Shown: one piece after another, positions 53,832 through 62,642 of the stretch
Layout of the letters: each line of letters opens with the position of its first letter
How positions within the stretch are numbered: position 1 is the first letter of the stretch
Assembly (NCBI GenBank): GCA_902535745.1
Contig: CACAUR010000005.1
Location: 1 to 64,000, forward strand
Length of the DNA stretch: 64,000 nucleotides
Source of the DNA: an uncultured Pelagibacteraceae bacterium
GTDB lineage: Bacteria; Pseudomonadota; Alphaproteobacteria; Pelagibacterales; Pelagibacteraceae
Reading direction: 5' to 3'
Position numbers and translations under genes: made by a program
The notes under the pieces: model-generated
The model's database searches: none
Seen by the model: the letters and a program-made list of their open reading frames with translations, nothing else
Told to the model about the DNA's origin: nothing

Positions 53832-54366
53832 ACAAATTAAAGAACTTGCAGAAAAACAGGAGATGATTAGTCCATTTATAAGCGAAAGTGTTTCTAAAGG
53901 CATTAGTCATGGACTCAACTCTTTTGGCTACGATTTAAGATGTGGCTCAGAATTTAAAATTTTTACAAATATAAAAGGAGCTACCGCTGATCCAAAGAAT
54001 TTTAGTGAGGATAATTTTATAACAATTAAAGGTGAAGAATCTGTTTTAATCCCTCCAAATTCTTTCGCACTAGCAAGTAGTCTTGAGTATTTTAAAATGC
54101 CAAGAAATGTGACCGGATTAGTAACTGCTAAGAGTACTTATGCAAGATGTGGACTTGGAACTCCCCCCACAGTTTTAGAGGCAGGTTGGCATGGCAACTT
54201 AGTTTTAGAATTTTCAAATCATACAAGCAACTCTATTAAATTATATGCAAATAGTGGAGCAGCGCAAATTTTGTTCTTTAGCGGAGATCAGCCAGAGGTA
54301 TCATATTCTGATAGAAAAGGAAAATATCAAGGTCAAGTTGGTATAACTTTAGCAAAATCAAAATAG
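53815..54366 (+). CDS. dcd: dCTP deaminase
   Basis: SFGYDLRCG; KSTYARCGL; GWHGNLVLEFSN. Confidence 0.95.
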   Translation: MILNDKQIKELAEKQEMISPFISESVSKGISHGLNSFGYDLRCGSEFKIFTNIKGATADPKNFSEDNFITIKGEESVLIPPNSFALASSLEYFKMPRNVTGLVTAKSTYARCGLGTPPTVLEAGWHGNLVLEFSNHTSNSIKLYANSGAAQILFFSGDQPEVSYSDRKGKYQGQVGITLAKSK

Positions 54367-54367
54367 T

Positions 54368-55636
54368 ATGAAAAGATTTGTAATTACTGGCCCAAGCAAA
54401 GCCGTTAATGGTATAGTAAATATAAGTGGTGCAAAAAATTCATGCCTTCCCCTTATGGCGGCATCTATTCTATTTAAGAAAGAAGTAATTTTAAGAAATG
54501 TTCCTTTAGTCCAAGACGTTCTTACAATGAAAGATCTTTTGATTTCTTTAGGTTCCAAAGTAAAAATTTTAGAGAAAAAAAAGATTATGATTATTACAAA
54601 TAAAAAAGATCATAAATTAACTGTTCCTTATAATTTGGTATCTACAATGCGAGCAGGAGTTCTGACCATGGGTTCCTTACTTGGAAGATATCCAAAAAAA
54701 AAAATACGGGTTGCCCAAGGAGGAGGTTGTGCATTAGGAATCCGTGATACATCTTGGCATCTCGAAGGTTTTAAAAGTTTAGGGGCCGAACACGTTTTGG
54801 AAAAGGGATATGTAAAAATATCTTCAAAGAATGGTTTGGTAGGTAAGAGCTATAAGTTTCCAAAAATCACAGTTACAGGTACGTCAAACTTAATCATGTC
54901 TTCAGTTTTTGTGAGAGGTTCCCATATTTTAAAAAATATATCCTTAGAACCTGAGGTAACAGATCTTATAAAATTCCTAAATAATTCAGGCGCAAATATA
55001 AAGTTTATTGGTAAAAGATCTTTAAGAATTAGAGGTGTTAAAGAGCTATTAAGTGGTAATCACAAAATTATTGGAGATAGGATAGAAGCATTTAGTTATC
55101 TTTGTGTGGGAGCAATTACTAAAGGTAGTGTGAAGGTTGCGAACATAAATCCTAAATTTTTACCTTCAGAGCTAAAGATATTAAAAAAAATAGGTTTTAA
55201 AATTGGTGTAAGTAAAAATTCTATAAAATTAAGTACTATAAAAAAATTAAAACCTGTAAACGTCAAAACTGGGCCATGGCCTGGATTTGCAACAGATTGT
55301 TTACCAGTTTTAATACCTGTTTTGACAAGAATTTTTGGGCGAAGTAAAATTAAAGAGACGATTTTTACAAATAGATTTATGGCTGTGCCCGAACTTAATA
55401 GAATGGGCGCAGATATAAAAATTAAAAAAGACTTTGCAGTAATCAAAGGAGAAAAAAAATTGAACTCCGCTGATTGTATTTCATCTGATCTTAGAACTAC
55501 TTTCTCAATAATATTGGGTGCAATCGCAGCGAAGGGATCGTCAACAATATCAAGAATTTATCATGGATTGAGAGGGTACTCAAATCTTCAGCATAAATTA
55601 AGAAAACTTGGTATTAAAGTAAAAATGAAAATATAA
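54368..55636 (+). CDS. murA: UDP-N-acetylglucosamine 1-carboxyvinyltransferase
   Basis: ISGAKNSCLPLMAASIL; AQGGGCALGIRDTSWHL; TDCLPVLIPVLT. Confidence 0.95.
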   Translation: MKRFVITGPSKAVNGIVNISGAKNSCLPLMAASILFKKEVILRNVPLVQDVLTMKDLLISLGSKVKILEKKKIMIITNKKDHKLTVPYNLVSTMRAGVLTMGSLLGRYPKKKIRVAQGGGCALGIRDTSWHLEGFKSLGAEHVLEKGYVKISSKNGLVGKSYKFPKITVTGTSNLIMSSVFVRGSHILKNISLEPEVTDLIKFLNNSGANIKFIGKRSLRIRGVKELLSGNHKIIGDRIEAFSYLCVGAITKGSVKVANINPKFLPSELKILKKIGFKIGVSKNSIKLSTIKKLKPVNVKTGPWPGFATDCLPVLIPVLTRIFGRSKIKETIFTNRFMAVPELNRMGADIKIKKDFAVIKGEKKLNSADCISSDLRTTFSIILGAIAAKGSSTISRIYHGLRGYSNLQHKLRKLGIKVKMKI

Positions 55637-56025
55637 TGGTAAAAAATTTTTTATCCAAAATATTAGCGAGAGATCCCAATGGTTTAAATATAATTTCTAC
55701 ATACTGTGAGGATTCAACCACAAGTGTTCCAGAGATTAAATATCTTAAAAAAAATAAAATATTTCTACTGTCTCTAACTCGAAAATCTCTGAAGGATAAC
55801 AAAAAAAGCAACATTATAAGTGTTTGTAAATTTGAATTTATAGAAAATGTAGTAGCAAAAAATATAGATCAAAAAGACAATAAACTTAAATTAAAGTTGA
55901 TTGGAATAGATCTAATGAAAATAGATAAACAATACGAAATTAATTTGTTATTTTCAGATAATCGTTTTATAACCCTATATTCTGAAATTATAGAGGTTAC
56001 ATTGGAGGATTTAAAAAAGAAATAA
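55636..56025 (+). CDS. DUF2948 family protein
   Basis: 129 aa; located between murA and hisD as in other alphaproteobacteria. Confidence 0.6.
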   Translation: MVKNFLSKILARDPNGLNIISTYCEDSTTSVPEIKYLKKNKIFLLSLTRKSLKDNKKSNIISVCKFEFIENVVAKNIDQKDNKLKLKLIGIDLMKIDKQYEINLLFSDNRFITLYSEIIEVTLEDLKKK

Positions 56026-56026
56026 A

Positions 56027-57312
56027 ATGAAAGTAATTTCCGCAAAAAATAAGAATTTTGATAAAATTTTAAATAATCTTCTTTCTAAAAGAAAAAATAA
56101 ACTTCGATCAGATTACGTTTCAGTAAAAAATATAATTAAAGATGTTAAAAAAAATGGAGATAAAGCTTTACTAAAATATGAGAAAAGATTTAATAAAAAT
56201 AAAACGATCATTCCTACCCCAAAAAAAATTAAGGACTCCATTAAATCCTTAGACCAAAAAGTAAAAAAAGCGATAGATGCAGCTTATAATAGAATTTACA
56301 AATTCCATTCACTTCAAAAGTTTAAAGATGTTTTGTATATTGATAAGTACCAAAATAAAGTGAAATATAAATATGTTCCACTTGAGTCAGTTGCAATTTA
56401 CGTTCCAGGTTCAAAAGTTTCTTATCCATCGAGTGTTTTAATGAGCACAATACCTGCGATCGTAGCAGGTGTTAAAAGAATTGTGATGATTAATCCTGGT
56501 TACAAGGGAAAACAAAATGCTGCAGTTTTATACGCTGCAAAAAAATGCAAAATCAGAGAAATTTATTCAATTGGTGGTCCTTCAGCAATTGCAGCTGCTG
56601 CATATGGAACTAAATCAATTAAAGCTGTAAATAAAATTGTGGGACCAGGGAACTCGTATGTGGCTTCAGCAAAAAAAGAGGTTTTTGGGGATATAGGTAT
56701 TGAGTCAATGACAGCTGGACCTTCAGAGGTTCTAGTTGTTTGTGACAATAAATCTAATCCAGAATGGTTAGCAAGCGATTTAATTGCTCAAGCTGAACAC
56801 GATACTCTTGCACAATGTATTTTAATCTCAAAAGATAAAAATATTCTAAAAAAACTAAGAATGAAATAACAAATCAACTTAAAAGCATTTCGAGAAGCTC
56901 AATTGCAAAAAAGAGTTTAATGATGAATGGTGTGCTAATCTACGAAAATTCAGAAAATAAAATTGCAGAAATAATTAATAAGGTGGGCCCAGAGCATTTA
57001 GAGCTAAATGTAAAAAATTATAAGTCTTTAATTCCAAAAATAAAGAACGCAGGTTCTATTTGCTTAGGAAAATTTGCTGTGATGGCAATGACAGATTATG
57101 GGGTACCTGGCACTAATCATGTTCTTCCAACCAATATGACCAGTAAATACTCAAGTGGATTAAGTGTTTCAGAGTTTATTAAAAAAATTTCATACATAAA
57201 TTTATCAAAAAAGGGTATTGAAACTCTTGGTCCATCAGTTATAACTCTTGCAACTAATGAAGGTTTAGATGGACATGCTAAATCAATTAAAAAAAGATTA
57301 GGAGAACTATAA
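56027..57312 (+). pseudogene. hisD: Histidinol dehydrogenase, split by a -1 frameshift at A7 (56848-56854)
   Basis: ORF 56027-56869 carries the N-terminal/central part (VPGSKVSYPSSVLMS, GPGNSYVASAKKEVFG, AQAEHDTLAQCI); ORF 56920-57312 carries the C-terminus (GPEHLEL, VPGTNHVLPT). The intervening frame reads continuously KTKNEITNQLKSISRSSIAKKSLMMNGV. Confidence 0.93.
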
Positions 57313-57314
57313 AT

Positions 57315-57530
57315 TTGTCAAAACAAGACTCTTTAGAATTTAAAGGAAAGGTTATAGACCTTTTGCCCAATGCAATGTTTAGGGTCAAATTAGAAAATAA
57401 TCACATTGTTACAGCGCATACTGCTGGAAAATTAAGAAAAAACAGAATTAGAGTTTTGCAGGGAGACAATGTTACTGTAGAAGTAACTCCGTATGATCTT
57501 ACAAAGGGTCGTATAACATTTAGATTTTAA
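57315..57530 (+). CDS. infA: Translation initiation factor IF-1 (TTG start)
   Basis: [43 protein letters not shown]. Confidence 0.95.
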   Translation: MSKQDSLEFKGKVIDLLPNAMFRVKLENNHIVTAHTAGKLRKNRIRVLQGDNVTVEVTPYDLTKGRITFRF

Positions 57531-57531
57531 T

Positions 57532-57606
57532 GGCCTTGTAGCTCAGTAGTAGAGCAGTACCCTGAAAAGGTATGTGTCGTAAGTGCGATTCTTACCAAGG
57601 CCACCA
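57532..57606 (+). tRNA. tRNA-Phe (GAA), CCA encoded
   Basis: GGCCTTG..CAAGGCC acceptor; GTACC CTGAAAA GGTAT; GTAAG TGCGATT CTTAC T-arm with atypical loop. Confidence 0.88.
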
Positions 57607-57715
57607 CTAAAATGTAGAATAATAGCCAATTTAATCACTTGCATCTAATTTAGAAATCTAATAATTAAACAACTTCTTTGTATAAGCAAAGAATAACTAA
57701 TAAAGAAAGAGTAAA

Positions 57716-57925
57716 ATGAGTCTAAAAGGTAAAGTAAAATGGTTTAATGGAAAAAAAGGTTACGGTTTCATTGAACGTGAAGATAAAGAAAAAGATGTAT
57801 TCGTTCACGCGTCTGCAGTTAGAGATGCTGGTTTAAGATTTTTAAACGAAGGTGACGAAATAACATTTGAAGTTGAAGACGGAGATAAAGGTCCTTCCGC
57901 AGTAAAACTGCAAAAAACCTCTTAA
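57716..57925 (+). CDS. Cold shock protein
   Basis: [33 protein letters not shown]. Confidence 0.95.
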   Translation: MSLKGKVKWFNGKKGYGFIEREDKEKDVFVHASAVRDAGLRFLNEGDEITFEVEDGDKGPSAVKLQKTS

Positions 57926-57940
57926 TTCTAATTCATCATT

Positions 57941-57987
57941 ATTGTATAGGAGTATAAAGCCCATTAGTTTTATTATTCCTATACAAT
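57941..57987 (+). terminator. Stem-loop downstream of the cold-shock gene (11 bp perfect stem)
   Basis: attgtatagga ... tcctatacaat with inner ATAAA/TTTAT pairing. Confidence 0.5.
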
Positions 57988-58027
57988 TCATTCTTGTATT
58001 TTTGAAATTAGATGCTATTTAACCTCT

Positions 58028-58102
58028 ATGATTATGTTAAATAATACGTTTAATCCATCTCACAGACATCATACACATGCTGGCTGCACGCTAGCTATTT
58101 AA
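58028..58102 (+). CDS. Putative histidine leader peptide (24 aa)
   Basis: MIMLNNTFNPSHRHHTHAGCTLAI*; 4 His codons in 6, upstream of tRNA-His-hisS-hisZ-hisG. Confidence 0.75.
   Translation: MIMLNNTFNPSHRHHTHAGCTLAI
58079..58095 (+). promoter_or_regulatory. Putative attenuator hairpin
   Basis: GCTGGC-TGCAC-GCTAGC (6 bp, one G.U) overlapping the leader-peptide 3' end, followed by a U/A-rich stretch. Confidence 0.5.
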
Positions 58103-58151
58103 TTATTTAATAAATTTAAATTTAACAACAATTAATATAAAATAAACATAG

Positions 58152-58226
58152 GCCCTGGTGGTGAAATGGTTATCACGGAAGTTTGTGGAACTTCAGTTTT
58201 TGGTTCGATCCCAAGCCAGGGTACCA
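58152..58226 (+). tRNA. tRNA-His (GUG), CCA encoded
   Basis: GCCCTGG..CCAGGGT acceptor with G1.U72 and A73; GAAGT TTGTGGA ACTTC anticodon arm; TTCGATC T-loop. Confidence 0.92.
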
Positions 58227-58231
58227 AAAAA

Positions 58232-59626
58232 ATGAGTATAAAAAATAAATTAACCCCTGGGTTACCCCAGGGATTTGAAGATAGGTGGAATAAAAAATTA
58301 CTTCTTAAAAAGAAACTTTTAAAAGTTATAGAGAATAATTTTATAAAATACGGGTTTGACCCTTTGGAAACTCCATCGTTTGAAATTGCAGAAAATATCG
58401 GATCCTTTCTCGCAGAGGATGAAAGTAATCCTATGTCTGATGTATTCTCTTTTAAAGATGGAGCAAAAGATATTACTCTTCGTTATGATCTATCAAGTCC
58501 GTTAGCGAGATTTGTTGCTCAAAACAATCAAGACCTTCCACCTATATTTAAAAGATATGCAATCCAAAATGTTTTTAGAAATGAGAAAGCTGGCAATGCT
58601 CGTTATAGAGAATTTACACAAGCAGACTGTGATATTGTAGGAAATGTTAATCCAGCTCAAGCAAATGCAGAATTATGCAATTTAATTGCAAGCACATTGT
58701 TGGAGTGCGGTCTAAAAACAGATCAATTTATCATTAACGTCAGCAATAGAAAAATAATTCAAGGTCTAATCAAAGATCTAAAAATTCCAGATACTAAACA
58801 GGCGAAGGTTATGAGAGCAATAGACAAGCTTGATAAACCTGGTTTTGGATTAAGAGGTGTTGAGGACTTATTAAAAAAAGAGAGAAAAGATAAAAGTGGT
58901 GCAATTACAAAAGGTGCTAATCTAAATGGTGATCAAGTATCTAAGATTTTAGATTTTTTAGAGATTACTGATTTGAATAAACTTAAACAAAATTTTAAAA
59001 ATCCTTTAACACAAGAGGGAATAAATGAATTAGAAGATCTTCTAGAAATTTTAAAATTTGGAAATTATTTTGATCAAGTTAAAACTAATTTTGCAATTGT
59101 AAGAGGTCTTGCATATTATGATGGTTTTTGTGTTGAAACTAATCTTAATTTTAAAGCAAAAAATAATAAAGACAAAGAAGTAGAAATTGGAAGTATTTGC
59201 TCTGGAGGACAATACAATAAGTTAATATCTAGATTTAGAGGAGTGGATATACCAGGTACTGGTGTAAGTATTGGTGTTGATAGATTGTTATTTGCGATGA
59301 TGCAATTAAACCCAGAAATTATTGAACAAAAACCAGTTATTATTTGTGTGATGGATGAAAAATATTTAAAAAATTATTACGAAATTTTGGAAACTTTGAG
59401 AAAAAATAACATTAATTCAGAAATTTTTTTAGATAGTAAAAAAAATCTTGGGAAACAATTAACTTATGCCAATAAAAGAGGGTGTCCTGTCGCTGTAATT
59501 TGCGGGGAGAATGAATTTAAAGATAACAACATCACCTTAAAAAACCTTCTTGGAGTAAAAGGAGAGAATAATCAAGTCTCATTTTCAAGGGAAAATTTAA
59601 TCAATGAAATCAAAAAATTTATCTGA
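58232..59626 (+). CDS. hisS: Histidyl-tRNA synthetase (track start 58166 runs through the tRNA; likely start 58232)
   Basis: LTPGLPQGFEDRW; LRYDLSSPLARF; AGNARYREFTQADCDI; GLAYYDGF. Confidence 0.95.
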   Translation: MSIKNKLTPGLPQGFEDRWNKKLLLKKKLLKVIENNFIKYGFDPLETPSFEIAENIGSFLAEDESNPMSDVFSFKDGAKDITLRYDLSSPLARFVAQNNQDLPPIFKRYAIQNVFRNEKAGNARYREFTQADCDIVGNVNPAQANAELCNLIASTLLECGLKTDQFIINVSNRKIIQGLIKDLKIPDTKQAKVMRAIDKLDKPGFGLRGVEDLLKKERKDKSGAITKGANLNGDQVSKILDFLEITDLNKLKQNFKNPLTQEGINELEDLLEILKFGNYFDQVKTNFAIVRGLAYYDGFCVETNLNFKAKNNKDKEVEIGSICSGGQYNKLISRFRGVDIPGTGVSIGVDRLLFAMMQLNPEIIEQKPVIICVMDEKYLKNYYEILETLRKNNINSEIFLDSKKNLGKQLTYANKRGCPVAVICGENEFKDNNITLKNLLGVKGENNQVSFSRENLINEIKKFI

Positions 59627-60653
59627 AAAAATTCTTAGATCCGTAAAATCTAAAGGATTTAAATACATTGAATTACCGTCTGTAATTGAAGCTGGTCACA
59701 TAGTTCAAAGATCAGGTGAAAATTTTAGAAAGTTCATTTTTTCATTTGTTGATCAAAATGGTAGCGAGTTATGTTTAAGACCTGATTTAACAATAGTTTC
59801 TTGCTTGAGGTACCTTGAAAACAATCTTAAAACTAAAGAAAAAATATTTTATAGTGGTCAGGCATATAGAAAATCAAATAATAGAAAAGACTCAATTATT
59901 AGAGACCAAATTGGATTTGAAATTATTGGTTCAAAAGATGAGAAAAAAGATGATAAAGAAATAATTGATACTTCTCTCAAATCATTAAAAAACTTAAAAT
60001 ATTCAAAAGGAACATTGACAATCGGAAATGTGGAAATATTTAATCTTTTAATTTCAAAATTGGATATTCCTAAGAGATGGAAGTTGAGACTATCAAGACA
60101 TTTTTGGAGAGAAAGTTATTTTAACGACTTATTAAAGAGATTAGAGACAAACTCAGACGTTGATCCAACAATTGTAGAAATTGATAAAAAACGTTATTTA
60201 AAAATGACTAAAGAAAATAAATCATCAATAATTGCTGGTAGATCTATTGATGAAATTTTGAAAAGGTTTGATAAGAAAATAAAGGATCCAAGACGCCCGA
60301 GCAAAGGTAGAAACCTCTCTAAAATTATTAAAGAATTTTTAAAGATTAAGTGCCCAATTGACAAAGCAGCTCAGAAATTAAATAAATTTTTTAAAAAAAA
60401 TAAAATTAACCTAGCAGTCGATCAAAAATATTTTCCATTATCAAAAAAAAAAGTTTCCAAGCTTAATGTAATTTTTTCAACAGCTTTTGGAAGGCAACTC
60501 GAATACTACACAGGTATGGTGTTTAAAATTGATATTAAATCGAAAAATAAAATTAAAAATATTTTTAATGGTGGAAGATATGATCAATTAATCTCTGATT
60601 TAGGATCGAAAAAAAAAGTGCCAGCTGTAGGGGCAGCAATAAATTTAAAGTAA
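59604..60653 (+). CDS. hisZ: ATP phosphoribosyltransferase regulatory subunit
   Basis: HisRS-like; LCLRPDLTIVSCLRYL; RQLEYYTGMVFKI; NGGRYDQLISDLG; between hisS and hisG. Confidence 0.9.
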   Translation: MKSKNLSEKILRSVKSKGFKYIELPSVIEAGHIVQRSGENFRKFIFSFVDQNGSELCLRPDLTIVSCLRYLENNLKTKEKIFYSGQAYRKSNNRKDSIIRDQIGFEIIGSKDEKKDDKEIIDTSLKSLKNLKYSKGTLTIGNVEIFNLLISKLDIPKRWKLRLSRHFWRESYFNDLLKRLETNSDVDPTIVEIDKKRYLKMTKENKSSIIAGRSIDEILKRFDKKIKDPRRPSKGRNLSKIIKEFLKIKCPIDKAAQKLNKFFKKNKINLAVDQKYFPLSKKKVSKLNVIFSTAFGRQLEYYTGMVFKIDIKSKNKIKNIFNGGRYDQLISDLGSKKKVPAVGAAINLK

Positions 60654-60656
60654 ATT

Positions 60657-61340
60657 ATGAAAAATATAATTAACATAGGTATACCAAGCAAAGGAAGATT
60701 AAGAAAAGATGTATTAAAGATTTTTAAAAGAAAAAAACTAAAACTTATTTCAGAAAGGGGGAAAAGAGATCTCATTGGATCAATTAAAAATAAAAAAAAT
60801 TTAAAAATATTATATTTGCATGCGAGAGAAATTATAGAAAGGCTAGGGGAAGGTTCCCTAGATATAGGTTTTTCAGGTTTTGACTTATTTAAAGAAAGTG
60901 AATTTAATATACAAAAAAAAATAAACCTTGTTAAAAAATACAATTTTGGAAAAGCAAATTTGGTTGTTGCTATCCCCGATCCGTGGATTGATGTTCAAAC
61001 AGTTGCAGACTTAGAAGAAATTGCGTTTGAATTTAGGGATAAAAAAAAGAAAAGACTTAGAGTTGCTACTAAATATCCCAACCTGACCAGAGACTTCTTA
61101 TTTTCAAAAGGTGTAACTCAATTTCAAATTATTGAAAGTTTAGGAGCTACGGAAGTTTATCCTTTTACTGGTTCAGCTAATTTAATTACTGACATCAGCT
61201 CGACTGGGAAAACAATTAAAAGTAACAATTTACGTATACTTAAAGATGGTGAAATACTTAAATCTCAGGCATGTGTTTTTTTATCAAAAAAAAGTTTTTC
61301 AAAAAAAGGTTTAAAAAATATTATTAAGTTATTTTCTTAG
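60657..61340 (+). CDS. hisG: ATP phosphoribosyltransferase, short form
   Basis: GIPSKGRLRKDVLKIF; EGSLDIGFSGFDLF; RVATKYPNLTRDF. Confidence 0.93.
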   Translation: MKNIINIGIPSKGRLRKDVLKIFKRKKLKLISERGKRDLIGSIKNKKNLKILYLHAREIIERLGEGSLDIGFSGFDLFKESEFNIQKKINLVKKYNFGKANLVVAIPDPWIDVQTVADLEEIAFEFRDKKKKRLRVATKYPNLTRDFLFSKGVTQFQIIESLGATEVYPFTGSANLITDISSTGKTIKSNNLRILKDGEILKSQACVFLSKKSFSKKGLKNIIKLFS

Positions 61341-61460
61341 TAACAAGTCTTTAAAATAGATAAAAATAATTTTAATTATATCTAAATTTCTTAAAGTTGC
61401 ATAAACAGCTATTAAAACACCTACTATAATTATTATTTTAAAGGTTAATTGAAATTCCAT
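61329..61460 (-). CDS. Hypothetical 43 aa single-TM protein
   Basis: MEFQLTFKIIIIVGVLIAVYATLRNLDIIKIIFIYFKDLLLRK*; fills the hisG-rmuC gap, convergent overlap with hisG; not in the ORF track. Confidence 0.4.
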   Translation of the reverse strand: MEFQLTFKIIIIVGVLIAVYATLRNLDIIKIIFIYFKDLLLRK

Positions 61461-61550
61461 TATTAAATTGATTATATTACAATTTCATTTGTTTTTTTAA
61501 TCTTTTTACTTGTATACTTTGATAAAATAGGAATATTCATAATTGATAGC

Positions 61551-62606
61551 ATGCAAGATTCGATATTATATTTAATTTTGGTTTTAATGGTAATAATAAT
61601 TTACCTATTAATTACTCAGAGGAGAAATAAATCAGAGCCAAAAGATAATTCTCAAGAAATTAATAATTTAAGGGATAGTATTAATAGTTCATTTAATACA
61701 ATGAGTGCATCTTTTAACAGTTTATCCAAAGATGTCACAAGAGATATGACTCAGACACTAACTTCAGTAAATCAAAAAGTTGATGCATTTAATATGCAGG
61801 TAAAAGATTTAAATGAAAGTCAGAGAGGCATAAATAAGATACTTGCAGGGGTGAAAAAATTTGGAACATTAGCTGAATTCAGTTTAGGATCTTTATTAGA
61901 GGATTTGTTACCAGCTTCACAATATTTATCTAATGTTAAAATGAAAGAAGATACGAGTGAAAATGTTGAGTTTGCTATCAAACTTAAAGAGGATGTGCTT
62001 GTACCAGTAGATAGTCATTTTCCTGTAGATAAATTTAAAGCCATAGAGGATGCATTTAAAGATGAGGATAAAAAGGCCGCTGTTGATGCAAGAAAAAATT
62101 TAGCAAAAGCTTTTAGGGACAAAGCAAAATCAGTCAATGATAAATATATAAACCCTCCTAAAACTACAGACTTCGCAATTGTGTATGCTCCAACAGAAAG
62201 TTTATTTTCAGAATTAAGCTCTTACCAAGACCCTATTAATAAAGAGTTGTTGACGCAAGAAATAATGAAAAAGTATAAAGTTGTAATTTTAGGGCCAAAT
62301 ACTCTCTCAGCTTATTTGCAATCTCTTCATATGGGATTTCAAACTTTGAAAGTTCAAAAGCACGCAACAGAAATCTATGATCATTTAAAAACAATCAGCA
62401 CTAGATTTTCAACTCATTTCGATAATATTCATAAACTAAGAAAAAAATTAGAGGAGGCTATGACAGTCGTTGACAGTTTTGGAAAAGATGCCAGATCTAT
62501 TACGCGGACACTAGAAAATATAAAAGATCCAGAGCAGATTGAAAGAGCTATCAATACAGAGAATGTGGAAAAGCTAAGTAAACAAACCAAACAAGCTAAA
62601 AACTAA
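61551..62606 (+). CDS. rmuC: DNA recombination protein RmuC
   Basis: N-terminal TM, coiled coil, GTLAEFSLGSLLEDLLP, VPVDSHFPVDKFKAIEDA, ILGPNTLSAYLQSLHMGFQTL. Confidence 0.88.
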   Translation: MQDSILYLILVLMVIIIYLLITQRRNKSEPKDNSQEINNLRDSINSSFNTMSASFNSLSKDVTRDMTQTLTSVNQKVDAFNMQVKDLNESQRGINKILAGVKKFGTLAEFSLGSLLEDLLPASQYLSNVKMKEDTSENVEFAIKLKEDVLVPVDSHFPVDKFKAIEDAFKDEDKKAAVDARKNLAKAFRDKAKSVNDKYINPPKTTDFAIVYAPTESLFSELSSYQDPINKELLTQEIMKKYKVVILGPNTLSAYLQSLHMGFQTLKVQKHATEIYDHLKTISTRFSTHFDNIHKLRKKLEEAMTVVDSFGKDARSITRTLENIKDPEQIERAINTENVEKLSKQTKQAKN

Positions 62607-62642
62607 TTCATTTCAAATTAAAAAACAAATATAACAGCTCAA

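Noticed and set aside
58166-58231. Track start of hisS (MVITEVCGTSVFGSIPSQGTKK)
   Set aside because: This extension is translated from the tRNA-His gene; conserved HisRS sequence begins at MSIKNKLTPGLPQGFEDRW (58232).
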